From Bathymodiolus brooksi thiotrophic gill symbiont (lineage in GTDB: Bacteria; Pseudomonadota; Gammaproteobacteria; PS1; Pseudothioglobaceae), in NCBI RefSeq assembly GCF_903642095.1, contig NZ_CAHJWD020000072.1, forward strand, positions 1 through 42,359: DNA of 42,359 nt, written 5' to 3'. The position numbers were made by a program, and so were the translations under genes. The notes below the pieces were generated by a model. That model had not been told where the DNA came from. It made no database searches and saw only the letters and a list, made by a program, of their open reading frames with translations. Below are positions 18,736-27,367 of this stretch, one piece after another. Every line of letters begins with the position of its first letter. Within the stretch, counting starts at the first letter, position 1.

Positions 18736-20004
18736 CTACGCTCCAAACACACCTTTAAGTGCAAAGAAAAATAAAATAGACATCAACGCACCAGCAGGCA
18801 AGGTGATGAGCCACGATAAAAAGATTTTGTTAATCATACGCAAATCTAATGCCGCCATCCCTCTGGCTAAACCAACACCCAATACTGCCCCTACCAATAC
18901 TTGCGTGGTTGAGACTGGTAAGCCCGTGCCTGAGGCAATCACCACAGTTGTTGCCGCTGCTAGCGTTGCCGCAAAGCCTCGTGAAGGGGTTAATTGGGTA
19001 ATGCCTGTGCCGATTGTGGCAATCACTTTATGCCCGTAAGTAACCAGACCAAATACAATACCAATACCACCTACCAACAAAATACCAACTGGCAATGAAC
19101 TTTTAGAGCCAATAATACCTCCACTTTCAATAACACCATAGATTGCTGCCAATGGGCCAATCGCATTTGCCACATCATTAGACCCATGTGCAAATGCCAT
19201 TGCTGCCGCTGTAACAATCATCAACACGCCAAACACTCGCTCCATAGAGGTAAAGTGAAAGTCTTTATTCTCATTGGGATCAAGATGAATACGGCGAATA
19301 ACGATAGCACCAATAACAGCAACCATTGTGCCAAATATGGTCGCCAATAGGTAACTTGTCATTATATCAAACTCCAAACCAACATGCTTAAGTCCTTTGA
19401 AAATTGTTACTAGAGAAATAACAAAGCCAACTAAAAACATATAAAAAGGCACATATTTTTTGGCATTTTCAAAAGGCTTAGAGGTGTCAATAATCAAGCT
19501 TTGCAAACTCTTAAATAAAACAAACGCAATGCTACCCGCCAAGATTGGCGATACAACCCAACTCATCGCAATTTTGCCAACTTTACCCCAAGCAACCGCA
19601 TCAACGCCCACACCTACTGCACCAAACCCAACAATAGCACCAACAATGGAGTGTGTTGTCGATACTGGCCAACCCAAAGAAGAGGCAATCATCAGCCAAA
19701 CGCCTGCCGATAATAAAGACGCCAACATACCATAAATCAATAAATGTGGCTCGTTAGTAAAAAGAGACGCATCCAAAATACCTTTACGGATTGTCGCTGT
19801 TACCTCTCCACCTGCCAATACTGCACCTGCAAATTCAAAAATAATCGCAATAATAATCGCTTGTTTAATCGTAATAGCACCTGAGCCAACCGATGTCCCC
19901 ATGGCATTTGCCACATCATTTGCACCCACGCCCCACGCCATAAACAACCCAAAAGCAATGGCAAGAACCAATAAAATGGTGCTATATTCTGCAATAATTT
20001 CCAC
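18736..20004 (-). CDS. inorganic phosphate permease, Pit family
   Basis: A 422-aa polytopic membrane protein with the inverted repeat typical of Pit transporters: GVGANDVANAMGTSVGSGAI in the N-terminal half and AFAHGSNDVANAIGPLAAIY in the C-terminal half. Matching GWPVSTTHSIVGAIVG and GLPVSTTQVLVGAVLG segments follow. It imports phosphate (or metal phosphate) using the proton or sodium gradient. It sits 12 nt downstream of a PhoU-like gene, the usual partner of this permease type. Confidence 0.93.
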   Translation of the reverse strand: MEIIAEYSTILLVLAIAFGLFMAWGVGANDVANAMGTSVGSGAITIKQAIIIAIIFEFAGAVLAGGEVTATIRKGILDASLFTNEPHLLIYGMLASLLSAGVWLMIASSLGWPVSTTHSIVGAIVGFGAVGVGVDAVAWGKVGKIAMSWVVSPILAGSIAFVLFKSLQSLIIDTSKPFENAKKYVPFYMFLVGFVISLVTIFKGLKHVGLEFDIMTSYLLATIFGTMVAVIGAIVIRRIHLDPNENKDFHFTSMERVFGVLMIVTAAAMAFAHGSNDVANAIGPLAAIYGVIESGGIIGSKSSLPVGILLVGGIGIVFGLVTYGHKVIATIGTGITQLTPSRGFAATLAAATTVVIASGTGLPVSTTQVLVGAVLGVGLARGMAALDLRMINKIFLSWLITLPAGALMSILFFFALKGVFGA

Positions 20005-20016
20005 AATATACTCCTA

Positions 20017-20694
20017 TTATTTGGCCAGTAATACTTCTAAACGAGAGCCAACTTTCTGAGCAGCATCAGCCAACTCACCTAGCCACTCAACAGCACGATA
20101 ATAAAACATCACATCAACAGGGGGGTAGTCTTTTTCCAAGGGGAATAATTTGGTGCGAATTTGGTGTTGGATTTTATCCGACTGACTTTCAAGTTCATTG
20201 ACTTCTGCAATAATAGAACCAACCACTTTACGCTCTCTCTTGCCAAATGCAGTTTCCATGAGTTCGTCTAATTCATTCACTGCTTTCAGTGCTGCTGCTG
20301 AAGTTCTAATACACACATCGATAAGTTCAATCACATCGGCAGAAATTTCATCTGGCAAAGTCATTTTGCGATTAATCATTAATCCTGAAACATCTTTAGT
20401 GGTGTTAGCAATAGAGTCTTGAATCAATAATAAATCCAATAAATCCCGACGAGAAAACGGCATCATAAAGGTTGAGGGCAGGCTCAAACGCAGTTCTTTT
20501 TTCAAAATATCGGCCTCACCTTCCTTGCGTCCAATAGATTTTTTAATTTTTTCAGCCTCTTTCCAATCTTTTGCATGAATAGCAATCATAAAGCCTTTGA
20601 GTTCTGAAATACACGAATGCACGCTCGTCATATGCTTTTGCAATGGGCTAATTGGTGATTTTCCAAACAGTCCGTCAATAATACTTTTTGCCAT
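20017..20694 (-). CDS. PhoU-like DUF47/TIGR00153-family protein
   Basis: A 225-aa, mostly helical protein. The N-terminus MAKSIIDGLFGKSPISPLQKHM is the family signature, and repeated Glu/Asp helices with GEADILKKELRLSLPSTFM follow. It probably regulates the adjacent phosphate permease. The frame is open 33 codons upstream to an ATG at 20793, but I use 20694 because family members begin here and the upstream residues are unlike them. accA is transcribed divergently. Confidence 0.85.
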   Translation of the reverse strand: MAKSIIDGLFGKSPISPLQKHMTSVHSCISELKGFMIAIHAKDWKEAEKIKKSIGRKEGEADILKKELRLSLPSTFMMPFSRRDLLDLLLIQDSIANTTKDVSGLMINRKMTLPDEISADVIELIDVCIRTSAAALKAVNELDELMETAFGKRERKVVGSIIAEVNELESQSDKIQHQIRTKLFPLEKDYPPVDVMFYYRAVEWLGELADAAQKVGSRLEVLLAK

Positions 20695-20807
20695 TTTCTT
20701 TACGCCTCTACCGCAGTTACAAATAAAGTGAATTTTAACAAATAACCTTTGTTCGTCAAGTTTTATATTCAATTTTTTTAACCCTCCACTCAAGTTCGTA
20801 AAATGGT

Positions 20808-20813
20808 TATAAT
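20808..20813 (+). promoter_or_regulatory. candidate -10 box of accA
   Basis: TATAAT lies 36 nt before the accA ATG in the divergent gap with the PhoU-like gene. No convincing -35 hexamer is seen at the usual spacing. Confidence 0.4.
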
Positions 20814-20849
20814 TTAAAGTTGTTATTTTTAATACGAATTAACCTAATT

Positions 20850-21800
20850 ATGAATTTAGATTATCTTGATTTTGAACAGCCAATTGCCGAACTAGAAGGT
20901 AAAATTCAAGCCCTACAAGATGTTAGAGAAAAAGTGGATATTTCTCAAGAAATACAAGCCTTACAAGACAAAAGTGCCATACTAACAAAAAAGATTTTCG
21001 CCTCCCTTTCAGATTGGCAAATTGCACAATTGGCACGCCATCCTAATCGACTTTATACACTTGACTATATTGATTCTGTCTTTGATGAATTCATTGAACT
21101 ACATGGCGACCGTGCTTATGCAGATGATCCCGCCATCATTGGTGGCATCGCCAAACTGAATGGCACATCAATTATGTTTATTGGCCAACAAAAAGGTCGT
21201 ACAACACAAGAAAAAATTAAACACAACTTTGGCATGCCAAAACCAGAAGGCTATCGCAAAGCCTTACGATTAATGAAAATGGCAGAAAAGTTTTCAATGC
21301 CAATTGTTACTTTTATTGATACCCCCGGCGCTTATCCCGGCATTGGTGCAGAGGAGCGTGGACAGTCTGAGGCCATTGCCAGAAACTTGTTTGAAATGTC
21401 AACATTAGCCACACCGATTATTTCTGTGGTTATTGGCGAAGGCGGCTCAGGCGGTGCGTTGGCAATTGGCGTGGCAGATAAAATGATGATGTTTAAATAC
21501 AGTATTTATTCAGTCATTTCACCTGAAGGATGTGCCTCTATCCTGTATCAAGACGCAGCCAAAGCAAATATTGCCGCAGAATCACTCAAATTAACCAGCA
21601 CACATCTTAAAAATAAAGGTTTAATTGATGTCATTATTAATGAGCCCCTAGGTGGCATCCACCGTAATCCCGATCAGGCAAAAGTTTTATTAAAAAAAGC
21701 ACTCAAACAACAATTACAAGAAGTAACGGCGACAAACATTAACCAGTTGGTTCAACAACGAGCAGACAAACTTTTAAGTTTTGGACAATTTCAAGACTAA
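20850..21800 (+). CDS. accA: acetyl-CoA carboxylase carboxyltransferase subunit alpha
   Basis: A 316-aa AccA. The start [20 protein letters not shown] fits the family; an upstream in-frame TTG adds 10 foreign residues. Hallmarks are [38 protein letters not shown] and [18 protein letters not shown]. With AccD it moves the carboxyl group from biotin to acetyl-CoA, the first step of fatty acid synthesis; accD is not here. It overlaps tilS by 20 nt. Confidence 0.97.
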   Translation: MNLDYLDFEQPIAELEGKIQALQDVREKVDISQEIQALQDKSAILTKKIFASLSDWQIAQLARHPNRLYTLDYIDSVFDEFIELHGDRAYADDPAIIGGIAKLNGTSIMFIGQQKGRTTQEKIKHNFGMPKPEGYRKALRLMKMAEKFSMPIVTFIDTPGAYPGIGAEERGQSEAIARNLFEMSTLATPIISVVIGEGGSGGALAIGVADKMMMFKYSIYSVISPEGCASILYQDAAKANIAAESLKLTSTHLKNKGLIDVIINEPLGGIHRNPDQAKVLLKKALKQQLQEVTATNINQLVQQRADKLLSFGQFQD

Positions 21801-22956
21801 AGATACCTTCTTAGAAGGTAAAAAAATTGCCCTCGCTCTAAGCGGTGGCATCGATTCAATCGTATTACTACATTATTTGCACACCCATTACCCTAACAAC
21901 CTGCGTGCCATTCATTGCAACCACCATTTGTCCAAACATTGCACCGAGTGGGCGACATTTTGCTTAACACAATGCCAATCGCTCAACATCCCCTGCACCA
22001 ACATCGATTTACACTTAGAAAAATGCTCTAATATCGAAGAAAATGCGCGTAAAAAACGCTATCATTCGCTATCTTATAACTTAACAGAAAATGAAGTGCT
22101 GTGCACCGCACACCATCAAAATGACCAAGCAGAAACTTTGCTATTACAACTTTTTCGTGGCTCTGGCGTGGCTGGACTAGCCTCTATGCCTAGGATAAAA
22201 CCTTTTGGCAAAGGTGTGCATTACCGCCCCCTACTCAATATAGAAAAAACCACCATTCTTAAATACGCCAAAAATCACCACCTTTCTTGGATTGAAGACG
22301 ATAGCAACACAAACACCCGTTTTCAACGCAATTTCCTCAGATTAAACATCCTCCCCAAATTAGAAACAACCTATAAAAAATTAACCCAATCATTAGCCCG
22401 AAGTGCCAAACATCAATCTGAAGCCCTACAACTAACACAAGATTTAGCTACAATTGATATCAAAACCCATCAACTCATCCACAATAACCGATTAAATACC
22501 AAACCCCTAATGAAACTCAAACCCTACCGCATTAAAAATATCATTCGCCACCATTTAAATAGCCTGAAATTTCTCCCCCCCTCCGACAAAGTTATGCACC
22601 AAATTCTAGCATTATTGTCCGCCAAAAAAGACACTAACCCCATGGTTAGTTGGGGCATTTTTACAATCCGCCGCTATAGTAATGAACTTTATTTTATCAA
22701 CACACAAGCAAAACCAAAAGCAAACGACTGCCCCTATTATGCCGAATTCAAAAACAACAACAATTTCTCCATCCGCTATCGAAACGAAGGTCAACGCATT
22801 AAATTACCCAACAAAACACACACCCAATCCCTCAAAAAAGTCCTCCAAGAAGCAGGTATCCCACCTTGGGAAAGAAACACCTTAAAAATGTATTACATCG
22901 CCAACGAACTACAAGCGATGGAACGCATCGGCTATATGACACACGCCAAACAATAA
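21781..22956 (+). CDS. tilS: tRNA(Ile)-lysidine synthetase TilS
   Basis: A 391-aa N-type ATP pyrophosphatase. The PP-loop is S21-GGIDS-26; [22 protein letters not shown], then [17 protein letters not shown], are TilS signatures, and a shortened C-terminal domain ends in [15 protein letters not shown]. TilS makes lysidine at C34 of the AUA-reading tRNA-Ile, an essential reaction. No ATG or GTG lies before the PP-loop, so the start is TTG at 21781 within accA. No clear ribosome-binding site precedes it, which suggests translational coupling. E. coli TilS is 432 aa. Confidence 0.93.
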   Translation: MDNFKTKDTFLEGKKIALALSGGIDSIVLLHYLHTHYPNNLRAIHCNHHLSKHCTEWATFCLTQCQSLNIPCTNIDLHLEKCSNIEENARKKRYHSLSYNLTENEVLCTAHHQNDQAETLLLQLFRGSGVAGLASMPRIKPFGKGVHYRPLLNIEKTTILKYAKNHHLSWIEDDSNTNTRFQRNFLRLNILPKLETTYKKLTQSLARSAKHQSEALQLTQDLATIDIKTHQLIHNNRLNTKPLMKLKPYRIKNIIRHHLNSLKFLPPSDKVMHQILALLSAKKDTNPMVSWGIFTIRRYSNELYFINTQAKPKANDCPYYAEFKNNNNFSIRYRNEGQRIKLPNKTHTQSLKKVLQEAGIPPWERNTLKMYYIANELQAMERIGYMTHAKQ

Positions 22957-22975
22957 GCAAGGTTTGTCTCATACC

Positions 22976-23098
22976 CTCATTCCCACGCTACCAAGCAACA
23001 TTTTTATCTTTATTCAAACCCCTTTTTTTTGCTCAATCGTTTTGTTATACGCTTGCCCCAAAATCCAAGCATACATTTCCACACATTGTGGGAACGAG
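22976..23098. repeat. dispersed repeat element with CTCRTTCCCAC ends
   Basis: An inverted pair, CTCATTCCCAC (22976-22986) and GTGGGAACGAG (23088-23098, one mismatch), encloses about 100 bp. The right part, TCCAAGCATACATTTCCACAC, recurs at 30439 and 35496 as TCCAAGTATACATTCC-type copies. It fills most of the gap between tilS and the deoxyribosyltransferase gene and appears to be a decayed small repeat of unknown origin. Confidence 0.5.
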
Positions 23099-23124
23099 AT
23101 CACATTTTTACCGATTATCAATCT

Positions 23125-23154
23125 TTGGTTATTTTGCTAAATTGAATGTATAAT
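23125..23154 (+). promoter_or_regulatory. candidate promoter of the deoxyribosyltransferase-like gene
   Basis: TTGGTT (23125-23130) and TATAAT (23149-23154) with 18-bp spacing lie 40 nt before the start codon, just after the repeat element. Confidence 0.5.
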
Positions 23155-23193
23155 GATTTTTGAATTTTTTTATAAATAATGGAGAAAGAAAGT

Positions 23194-23901
23194 ATGTTTG
23201 AAAACAATATATATTTATCATCTGGTATGTTTAATGCAGACACCAACCTTTATAACGCTTGCCTGACAAAATATCTTGAAAGCAAAAGTTATCACTGTTA
23301 TTTACCACAACGAGATGGGCTTTCAGTGGCACAATTAAGCACTTATTTGCAGAAACACAACCCAGAAGTTGCCAATGAAATCTCTTGTTATGTTCCATAT
23401 TATTTCGATCTAGGCTGTGGTATGAAGAATGCTATAGCGGTTGTTGCCAATATGGATGATTTGGTAGATATAGGAATGACTGTTGAAGTTTCTTATGCAA
23501 GTATTTCTAATTTACCTGTTGTCGGTGTAAGGACAGATATTAAATCTCCATTTGGAAATGTGAACGACTTAATCTCTATAAACCCATTTCCAGTAATGCA
23601 ATGTGATGTTTATTTCGCAACAAAACCATTTGATGGCGAATATAAAGAAATCATGAGTCATCTTGATGATGTATTTAAGATAGTTGAAGAGAGTGTGGAG
23701 AAATTGATAAAAATAAAAAGTAACAATATGACACATTCCAAAAACCCAGTCATAATAAATATTTTAAAAGCTGCGGCAATACTGTTTGATGGTATAAAAG
23801 ATATACACACAGAAGAAGCCATGCAAGAGGTTGTTAAAAGATACCTTGAAAATCAGAAGTTTTTTGATTCTATTGTGCCTAAATCCATAACAGAATTTTA
23901 G
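23194..23901 (+). CDS. nucleoside 2-deoxyribosyltransferase-superfamily protein
   Basis: A 235-aa protein. The N-terminal two thirds match the nucleoside 2-deoxyribosyltransferase fold: IYLSSGMFNADTN, YLPQRDG, a DLGCGMKNAIAVVANMDD strand-loop, GMTVEVSYAS with the presumed catalytic Glu, and LPVVGVRTD. Family enzymes cleave or exchange the N-glycosidic bond of deoxynucleosides or related nucleotides. The usual EIGYA is EVSYA here. The last 70 residues are an extra helical region. I chose the ATG at 23194 because GGAG lies 9 nt before it; an ATG at 23179 is in frame. It is flanked by a repeat element and a strong terminator, a solitary gene. Confidence 0.7.
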   Translation: MFENNIYLSSGMFNADTNLYNACLTKYLESKSYHCYLPQRDGLSVAQLSTYLQKHNPEVANEISCYVPYYFDLGCGMKNAIAVVANMDDLVDIGMTVEVSYASISNLPVVGVRTDIKSPFGNVNDLISINPFPVMQCDVYFATKPFDGEYKEIMSHLDDVFKIVEESVEKLIKIKSNNMTHSKNPVIINILKAAAILFDGIKDIHTEEAMQEVVKRYLENQKFFDSIVPKSITEF

Positions 23902-23970
23902 GGCTGTTTCTTTTATACTTAGAGAGGGTAAAACTGGTCTAGGAAATTAAAAGGAATTAAGAAAGAAATT

Positions 23971-24004
23971 AAAGGGGAGGCTTATAGTCTCCCCTTTATT
24001 TTTT
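23971..24004 (+). terminator. rho-independent terminator
   Basis: AAAGGGGAG (23971-23979) pairs with CTCCCCTTT (23989-23997) across a 9-nt loop and is followed by a T-rich run. It ends the deoxyribosyltransferase-like gene about 70 nt upstream. Confidence 0.85.
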
Positions 24005-24015
24005 TGCGTTTGAAT

Positions 24016-24049
24016 GATTTTTGCTATTCATCATTTATGCAAAGGTCTC
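24016..24049. repeat. half copy of the GAGACCTTTG palindromic element
   Basis: Read on the minus strand this is GAGACCTTTGCATAAAT followed by GATGAATAGCAAAA, matching one arm of the full element at 35339-35412 apart from short gaps. The opposite arm is missing or unrecognisable. Its first G completes the TAG stop codon of ybeY, and the preceding bases on that strand are AATA, equal to the target duplication seen at 35335. Confidence 0.65.
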
Positions 24050-24489
24050 TATTGATAAGGATTGCAGATTTTTAATCCGTGCAAAATCTTAATTTCCAAG
24101 GCTTCCATTGCCTCCGCTTCACTCTCTTCAATGTGGTCATAACCCAATAAGTGCAACACTCCATGCACTGCTATATGCGTTAAATGATGCTCAAATGTTT
24201 TGTTCTGCACTCGGGCTTCTGCTTTCACCACGGCACTGCAAATAACCACATCGCCTAAAATGGCTTCGTTAATTTCTTTAGGCAAATCACTTGGAAAGGA
24301 CAAAACATTGGTAGGTTTGTCTTGATTACGGTAGGTTTTGTTCAAATTTTGAATCTCAGCAATATCCACAATACGAATCAACAACTCACTCGAACCAACA
24401 CCTAAATCGGCAATTACTTGTTGCAAAATATCAGTCAGGTTTTGCACACTGATGGATAAATCGTTGATACTGTTTTGAATAACAACCAT
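24049..24489 (-). CDS. ybeY: endoribonuclease YbeY
   Basis: A 146-aa YbeY. The metal-binding motif is H109-GVLH113-LLGYDH119 and the upstream TNVLSFPSD motif is present. YbeY takes part in 16S rRNA 3'-end maturation and ribosome quality control. The C-terminus is short, and the TAG stop is made at the junction with a GAGACC repeat end. It is divergent from priA rather than in the usual phoH-ybeY-ybeX group. Confidence 0.93.
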   Translation of the reverse strand: MVVIQNSINDLSISVQNLTDILQQVIADLGVGSSELLIRIVDIAEIQNLNKTYRNQDKPTNVLSFPSDLPKEINEAILGDVVICSAVVKAEARVQNKTFEHHLTHIAVHGVLHLLGYDHIEESEAEAMEALEIKILHGLKICNPYQ

Positions 24490-24540
24490 GCTTTTATTTA
24501 TTGTATAAAATCATTTATTTTATACAACAATAAATTCCAC

Positions 24541-26505
24541 TTGTTATCAATCCTTGAAGTTGCCATTCCCGTCCCGTTAAATCAAACTTTTGACTATAAA
24601 AGCGAAGTTGAGGTAACTCAAGGTATGCGGGTTAAAGTGTCTTTTGGACGCAAAAAAGTGATTGGCATTGTGCTGTCAAAAAAAGACAAAAGCGATTTTG
24701 AAAAACTAAAAACCATTGAAGAAGTATTAGACGACACGCCAATATTAGACCAGCCAATGCTCGATTTTTTACACTGGTCAGCAAATTATTACCATCATCC
24801 AATTGGCGAAGTGATTGCCGCTGCATTACCAAAAAATCTACGCATTGGCAAGCCAGCAGTCATTAAAAAAATGGTCGGTTTGCCCCTTGAAACCAGCGAA
24901 CCCGATTTTAAACCCACAGACGAACAGCAAAATGCAATTGCACAAATCTCAACTTCTTTAAACCAATATCACGGATTTTTACTGCACGGAGTAACAGGCA
25001 GTGGCAAAACGGAAGTATATCTACGCATTGCTCAGGAAATACTCAATCAAGGCAAACAAGTGCTGGTTTTGGTGCCTGAAATTGGATTAACCCCACAAAT
25101 GATTACACGCTTTGAATCAAGATTAAACACACACATCGTTTCAATTCACTCCCAACGCAACGAAACGCAAAAATTGGATGCTTATTTAATGGCAAAAGAC
25201 GGGTCTGCTGACGTGATACTGGGTACACGAAGTGCGATTTTTGCCCCCATGCCAAACTTAGGTTTAATTATTATTGACGAAGAACATGACACTTCTTTTA
25301 AGCAACAATCCAGTTTCCGCTATTCTGCCAGAGATTTGTGCTTTGTGCGTGCTAAGCAAGCCAATATTCCCGTGATATTGGGCACGGCAACACCCTCATT
25401 GGAAATGCTTAAACAAGTGATGGACAAAAAAATTACGCGCTTAACTCTAAAAAAACGCGCAAGTGGTGCACCATTACCAAAAGTAAATTTGATTGATATG
25501 CGTACCGAAACAGGAGGGGCACTTTCTGCACTATTAATCGCAAAAATGCAACAACATTTGAAAAATAACAAACAAGTTATGTTGTTTATTAATCGCCGTG
25601 GCTATGCCCCCGTTTATTTTTGCACTCAATGCGATTGGAAATCAGAATGCAGCCACTGCGATTCATCAATGATTTACCACCGCCACATCAATCGCCTTAA
25701 ATGCCATCACTGTAATAACGAAAAAATACCCGAACAAACCTGCCCCGAATGTGGCAAACAATCACTAGAAGTGTTTGGCTATGGCACCCAAAGGCTAGAA
25801 GAAACACTAGGATCACACTTCGCCAACACCCCAATTATTCGCATTGACCGTGATACTACCCGCCGCAAAAAAGCCTTTGAGCAACACTTAGAGCAAATCA
25901 ATTCTGGCGAACCTTGTATTATTGTCGGCACACAAATGTTAGCCAAAGGACACGACTTCTCTAATCTAGCAATGGTAGGGGTTTTGGACATTGACGGTGG
26001 CTTATTGTCCAGTAATTTCCGTGGAACAGAATACCTAGCACAACTTCTTATCCAAGTATCAGGGCGTGCTGGCAGAAGTGGTGAGCAAGGCGAAGTGTCT
26101 ATCCAAACCCGCTACCCCGACCATCCAATTTTTAACTTCGTGCTATCCAATCGCTACACGCAATTTGCTAGCATGCTACTCAAACAACGCACCCAAGCCA
26201 AAATGCCACCATTTTCCCATCAAGCCCTAATCTGTGCCAACGCCAAAATCAAACAAAATGCCCAAGATTTTTTACAAGAAATGGCAACCCTGCTCAAAAG
26301 CATTCAAATAGACACCGTAGAAATCTGGGGGCCAGTCTCTGCTGTAATGGAAAAAAAAGCCGATTACTATTACTTTAATCTCTACTTACAATCAGACAAC
26401 AGAAAAGCCCTACACCAAATGCTTGCCACCCTTAATCAACACACCAACACGCTCACCCTTAAAAATAAAGTGCGCTGGTATTTAGATGTTGACCCCGTTG
26501 AATAA
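24541..26505 (+). CDS. priA: primosomal protein N' (replication restart helicase PriA)
   Basis: A 654-aa PriA. Order: 3'-DNA-binding domain starting ILEVAIPVPLNQTFDY, Walker A GVTGSGKTEVY, IIIDEEHD box, a zinc-binding insert with eight Cys (from CTQCDWKSECSHC to TCPECG), and the C-terminal helicase domain with VSGRAGRSGEQG. PriA reloads the replisome at stalled forks. The ORF is open to an ATG at 24475, inside ybeY on the other strand, but family proteins begin near the TTG at 24541, which I take as the start. No ribosome site settles it. Confidence 0.95.
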   Translation: MLSILEVAIPVPLNQTFDYKSEVEVTQGMRVKVSFGRKKVIGIVLSKKDKSDFEKLKTIEEVLDDTPILDQPMLDFLHWSANYYHHPIGEVIAAALPKNLRIGKPAVIKKMVGLPLETSEPDFKPTDEQQNAIAQISTSLNQYHGFLLHGVTGSGKTEVYLRIAQEILNQGKQVLVLVPEIGLTPQMITRFESRLNTHIVSIHSQRNETQKLDAYLMAKDGSADVILGTRSAIFAPMPNLGLIIIDEEHDTSFKQQSSFRYSARDLCFVRAKQANIPVILGTATPSLEMLKQVMDKKITRLTLKKRASGAPLPKVNLIDMRTETGGALSALLIAKMQQHLKNNKQVMLFINRRGYAPVYFCTQCDWKSECSHCDSSMIYHRHINRLKCHHCNNEKIPEQTCPECGKQSLEVFGYGTQRLEETLGSHFANTPIIRIDRDTTRRKKAFEQHLEQINSGEPCIIVGTQMLAKGHDFSNLAMVGVLDIDGGLLSSNFRGTEYLAQLLIQVSGRAGRSGEQGEVSIQTRYPDHPIFNFVLSNRYTQFASMLLKQRTQAKMPPFSHQALICANAKIKQNAQDFLQEMATLLKSIQIDTVEIWGPVSAVMEKKADYYYFNLYLQSDNRKALHQMLATLNQHTNTLTLKNKVRWYLDVDPVE

Positions 26506-27095
26506 ATAACACCCACCAGATTCCTTACTATTTTATCTAGCCTAAGAATGTCTTACAATTTTTACTAATAAGCCTGCACTCTTTTAACAAGCACCTTCTA
26601 TTATTTTCATACAAAGGTGGTAAGTCTGCCACTAAAACATTTACCTTTTTTCAAACAAACGAAGAAACACCAATAGACAACAAAAAAACATCTAAACTTT
26701 GGCAACGAGTTATAAATTACGGACAATTAAACGCAAGACAAAACCCTGCATCAACGCCTTAAAATTAGCGAGGACAAAGCCATTTTAATAATCCACAAAA
26801 TCGCCTTTGAAACCATCCCTGTGTAATACACCAAACCAAAAATCTCCACAGGCATTGACACAATTGATTGACAATAGACTGCCAATAACAATCGCCAAGT
26901 GATACCAACCTCATCTACAGCGAACACAAAACCAGTAGCTCTGCTATCCTAAAACTTGCATTTACCCCGAGCAAATAAAACAGGTCAATTGCTATTTCTA
27001 ACGGCGAAGTTGCTAAATAATAGCATGGCACTTTTACTTATCATTACTTAGAAAAAATAAAGTATAATACTTGCCAACTTTAATAATTTTTAATT
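26506..27095. other. gene-free stretch upstream of the first repeat-protein cassette
   Basis: No intact gene. An open frame from 26541 to 26763 without ATG (contains KTSKLWQRVINYGQLNARQ) looks like an eroded coding fragment. From about 26846 on, the sequence aligns with 32105 onward (shared ACACAATTGATTGACAAT, ATACCAACCTCATCTACA and AAATAAAACAGGTCAATTGC). This marks the start of the duplicated upstream block. A TATAAT at 27063-27068 lies before the decayed gene that follows. Confidence 0.55.
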
Positions 27096-27305
27096 GTGAG
27101 TACATTTAACCGTTTTATCATTAACTAGCCAAGCAAATTCTGAAGAAAAGCAACAAGTCCTACAATAAGAAAAACGCAGTTATTAATGGAATACCAACAA
27201 AAATAAATGGCGATCTGAAAAGTGATGAATGGCTGGACTTCAATGATGATTACAAAGATACTATGTGAGAAATGAGTAGGGCATACAATAAGAGTCTCAG
27301 ACTAA
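27096..27305 (+). pseudogene. decayed small ORF, copy 1, upstream of the repeat protein
   Basis: The sequence aligns with 32367-32569. Broken frames include STFNRFIIN at the start, NAVINGIPTKINGDLKSDEW plus LDFNDDYKD in the middle, and a C-terminal YVRNE. In copy 2 the last part reads YYVRDEQGNIIRASG before a stop. Stops and frameshifts interrupt both copies at different sites. The original product, perhaps 65 aa, is not recognised. Confidence 0.55.
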
Positions 27306-27309
27306 AAAT

Positions 27310-27331
27310 AAAGCCCCTTAATTGGGGCTTT
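27310..27331 (+). terminator. perfect GC-rich palindrome 37 bp before the start codon
   Basis: The core AAGCCCCTTAATTGGGGCTT is self-complementary and extends by one A/T pair on each side. It is followed by TGTGGTG, not by a good T run. It could be the old terminator of the decayed upstream gene, or a leader hairpin of the repeat-protein mRNA. The same palindrome lies before the second paralogue at 32593. Confidence 0.5.
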
Positions 27332-27367
27332 GTGGTGCTAATGCTGGCATAATTAATAGGACATACA

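Noticed and set aside
22866..23153. A 95-codon plus-strand open frame overlapping the end of tilS
   Set aside because: Most of it lies in the repeat element; the translation has no recognisable features and no ribosome site.
24475..24540. Upstream extension of priA to an ATG
   Set aside because: It would overlap ybeY head to head and adds residues unlike the PriA N-terminus.
27310..27331. Cassette palindromes considered as integron attC or CRISPR-type repeats
   Set aside because: No attC core sites, no integrase, and only two copies over 5 kb apart; no regularly spaced repeats with unique spacers occur anywhere in the window.
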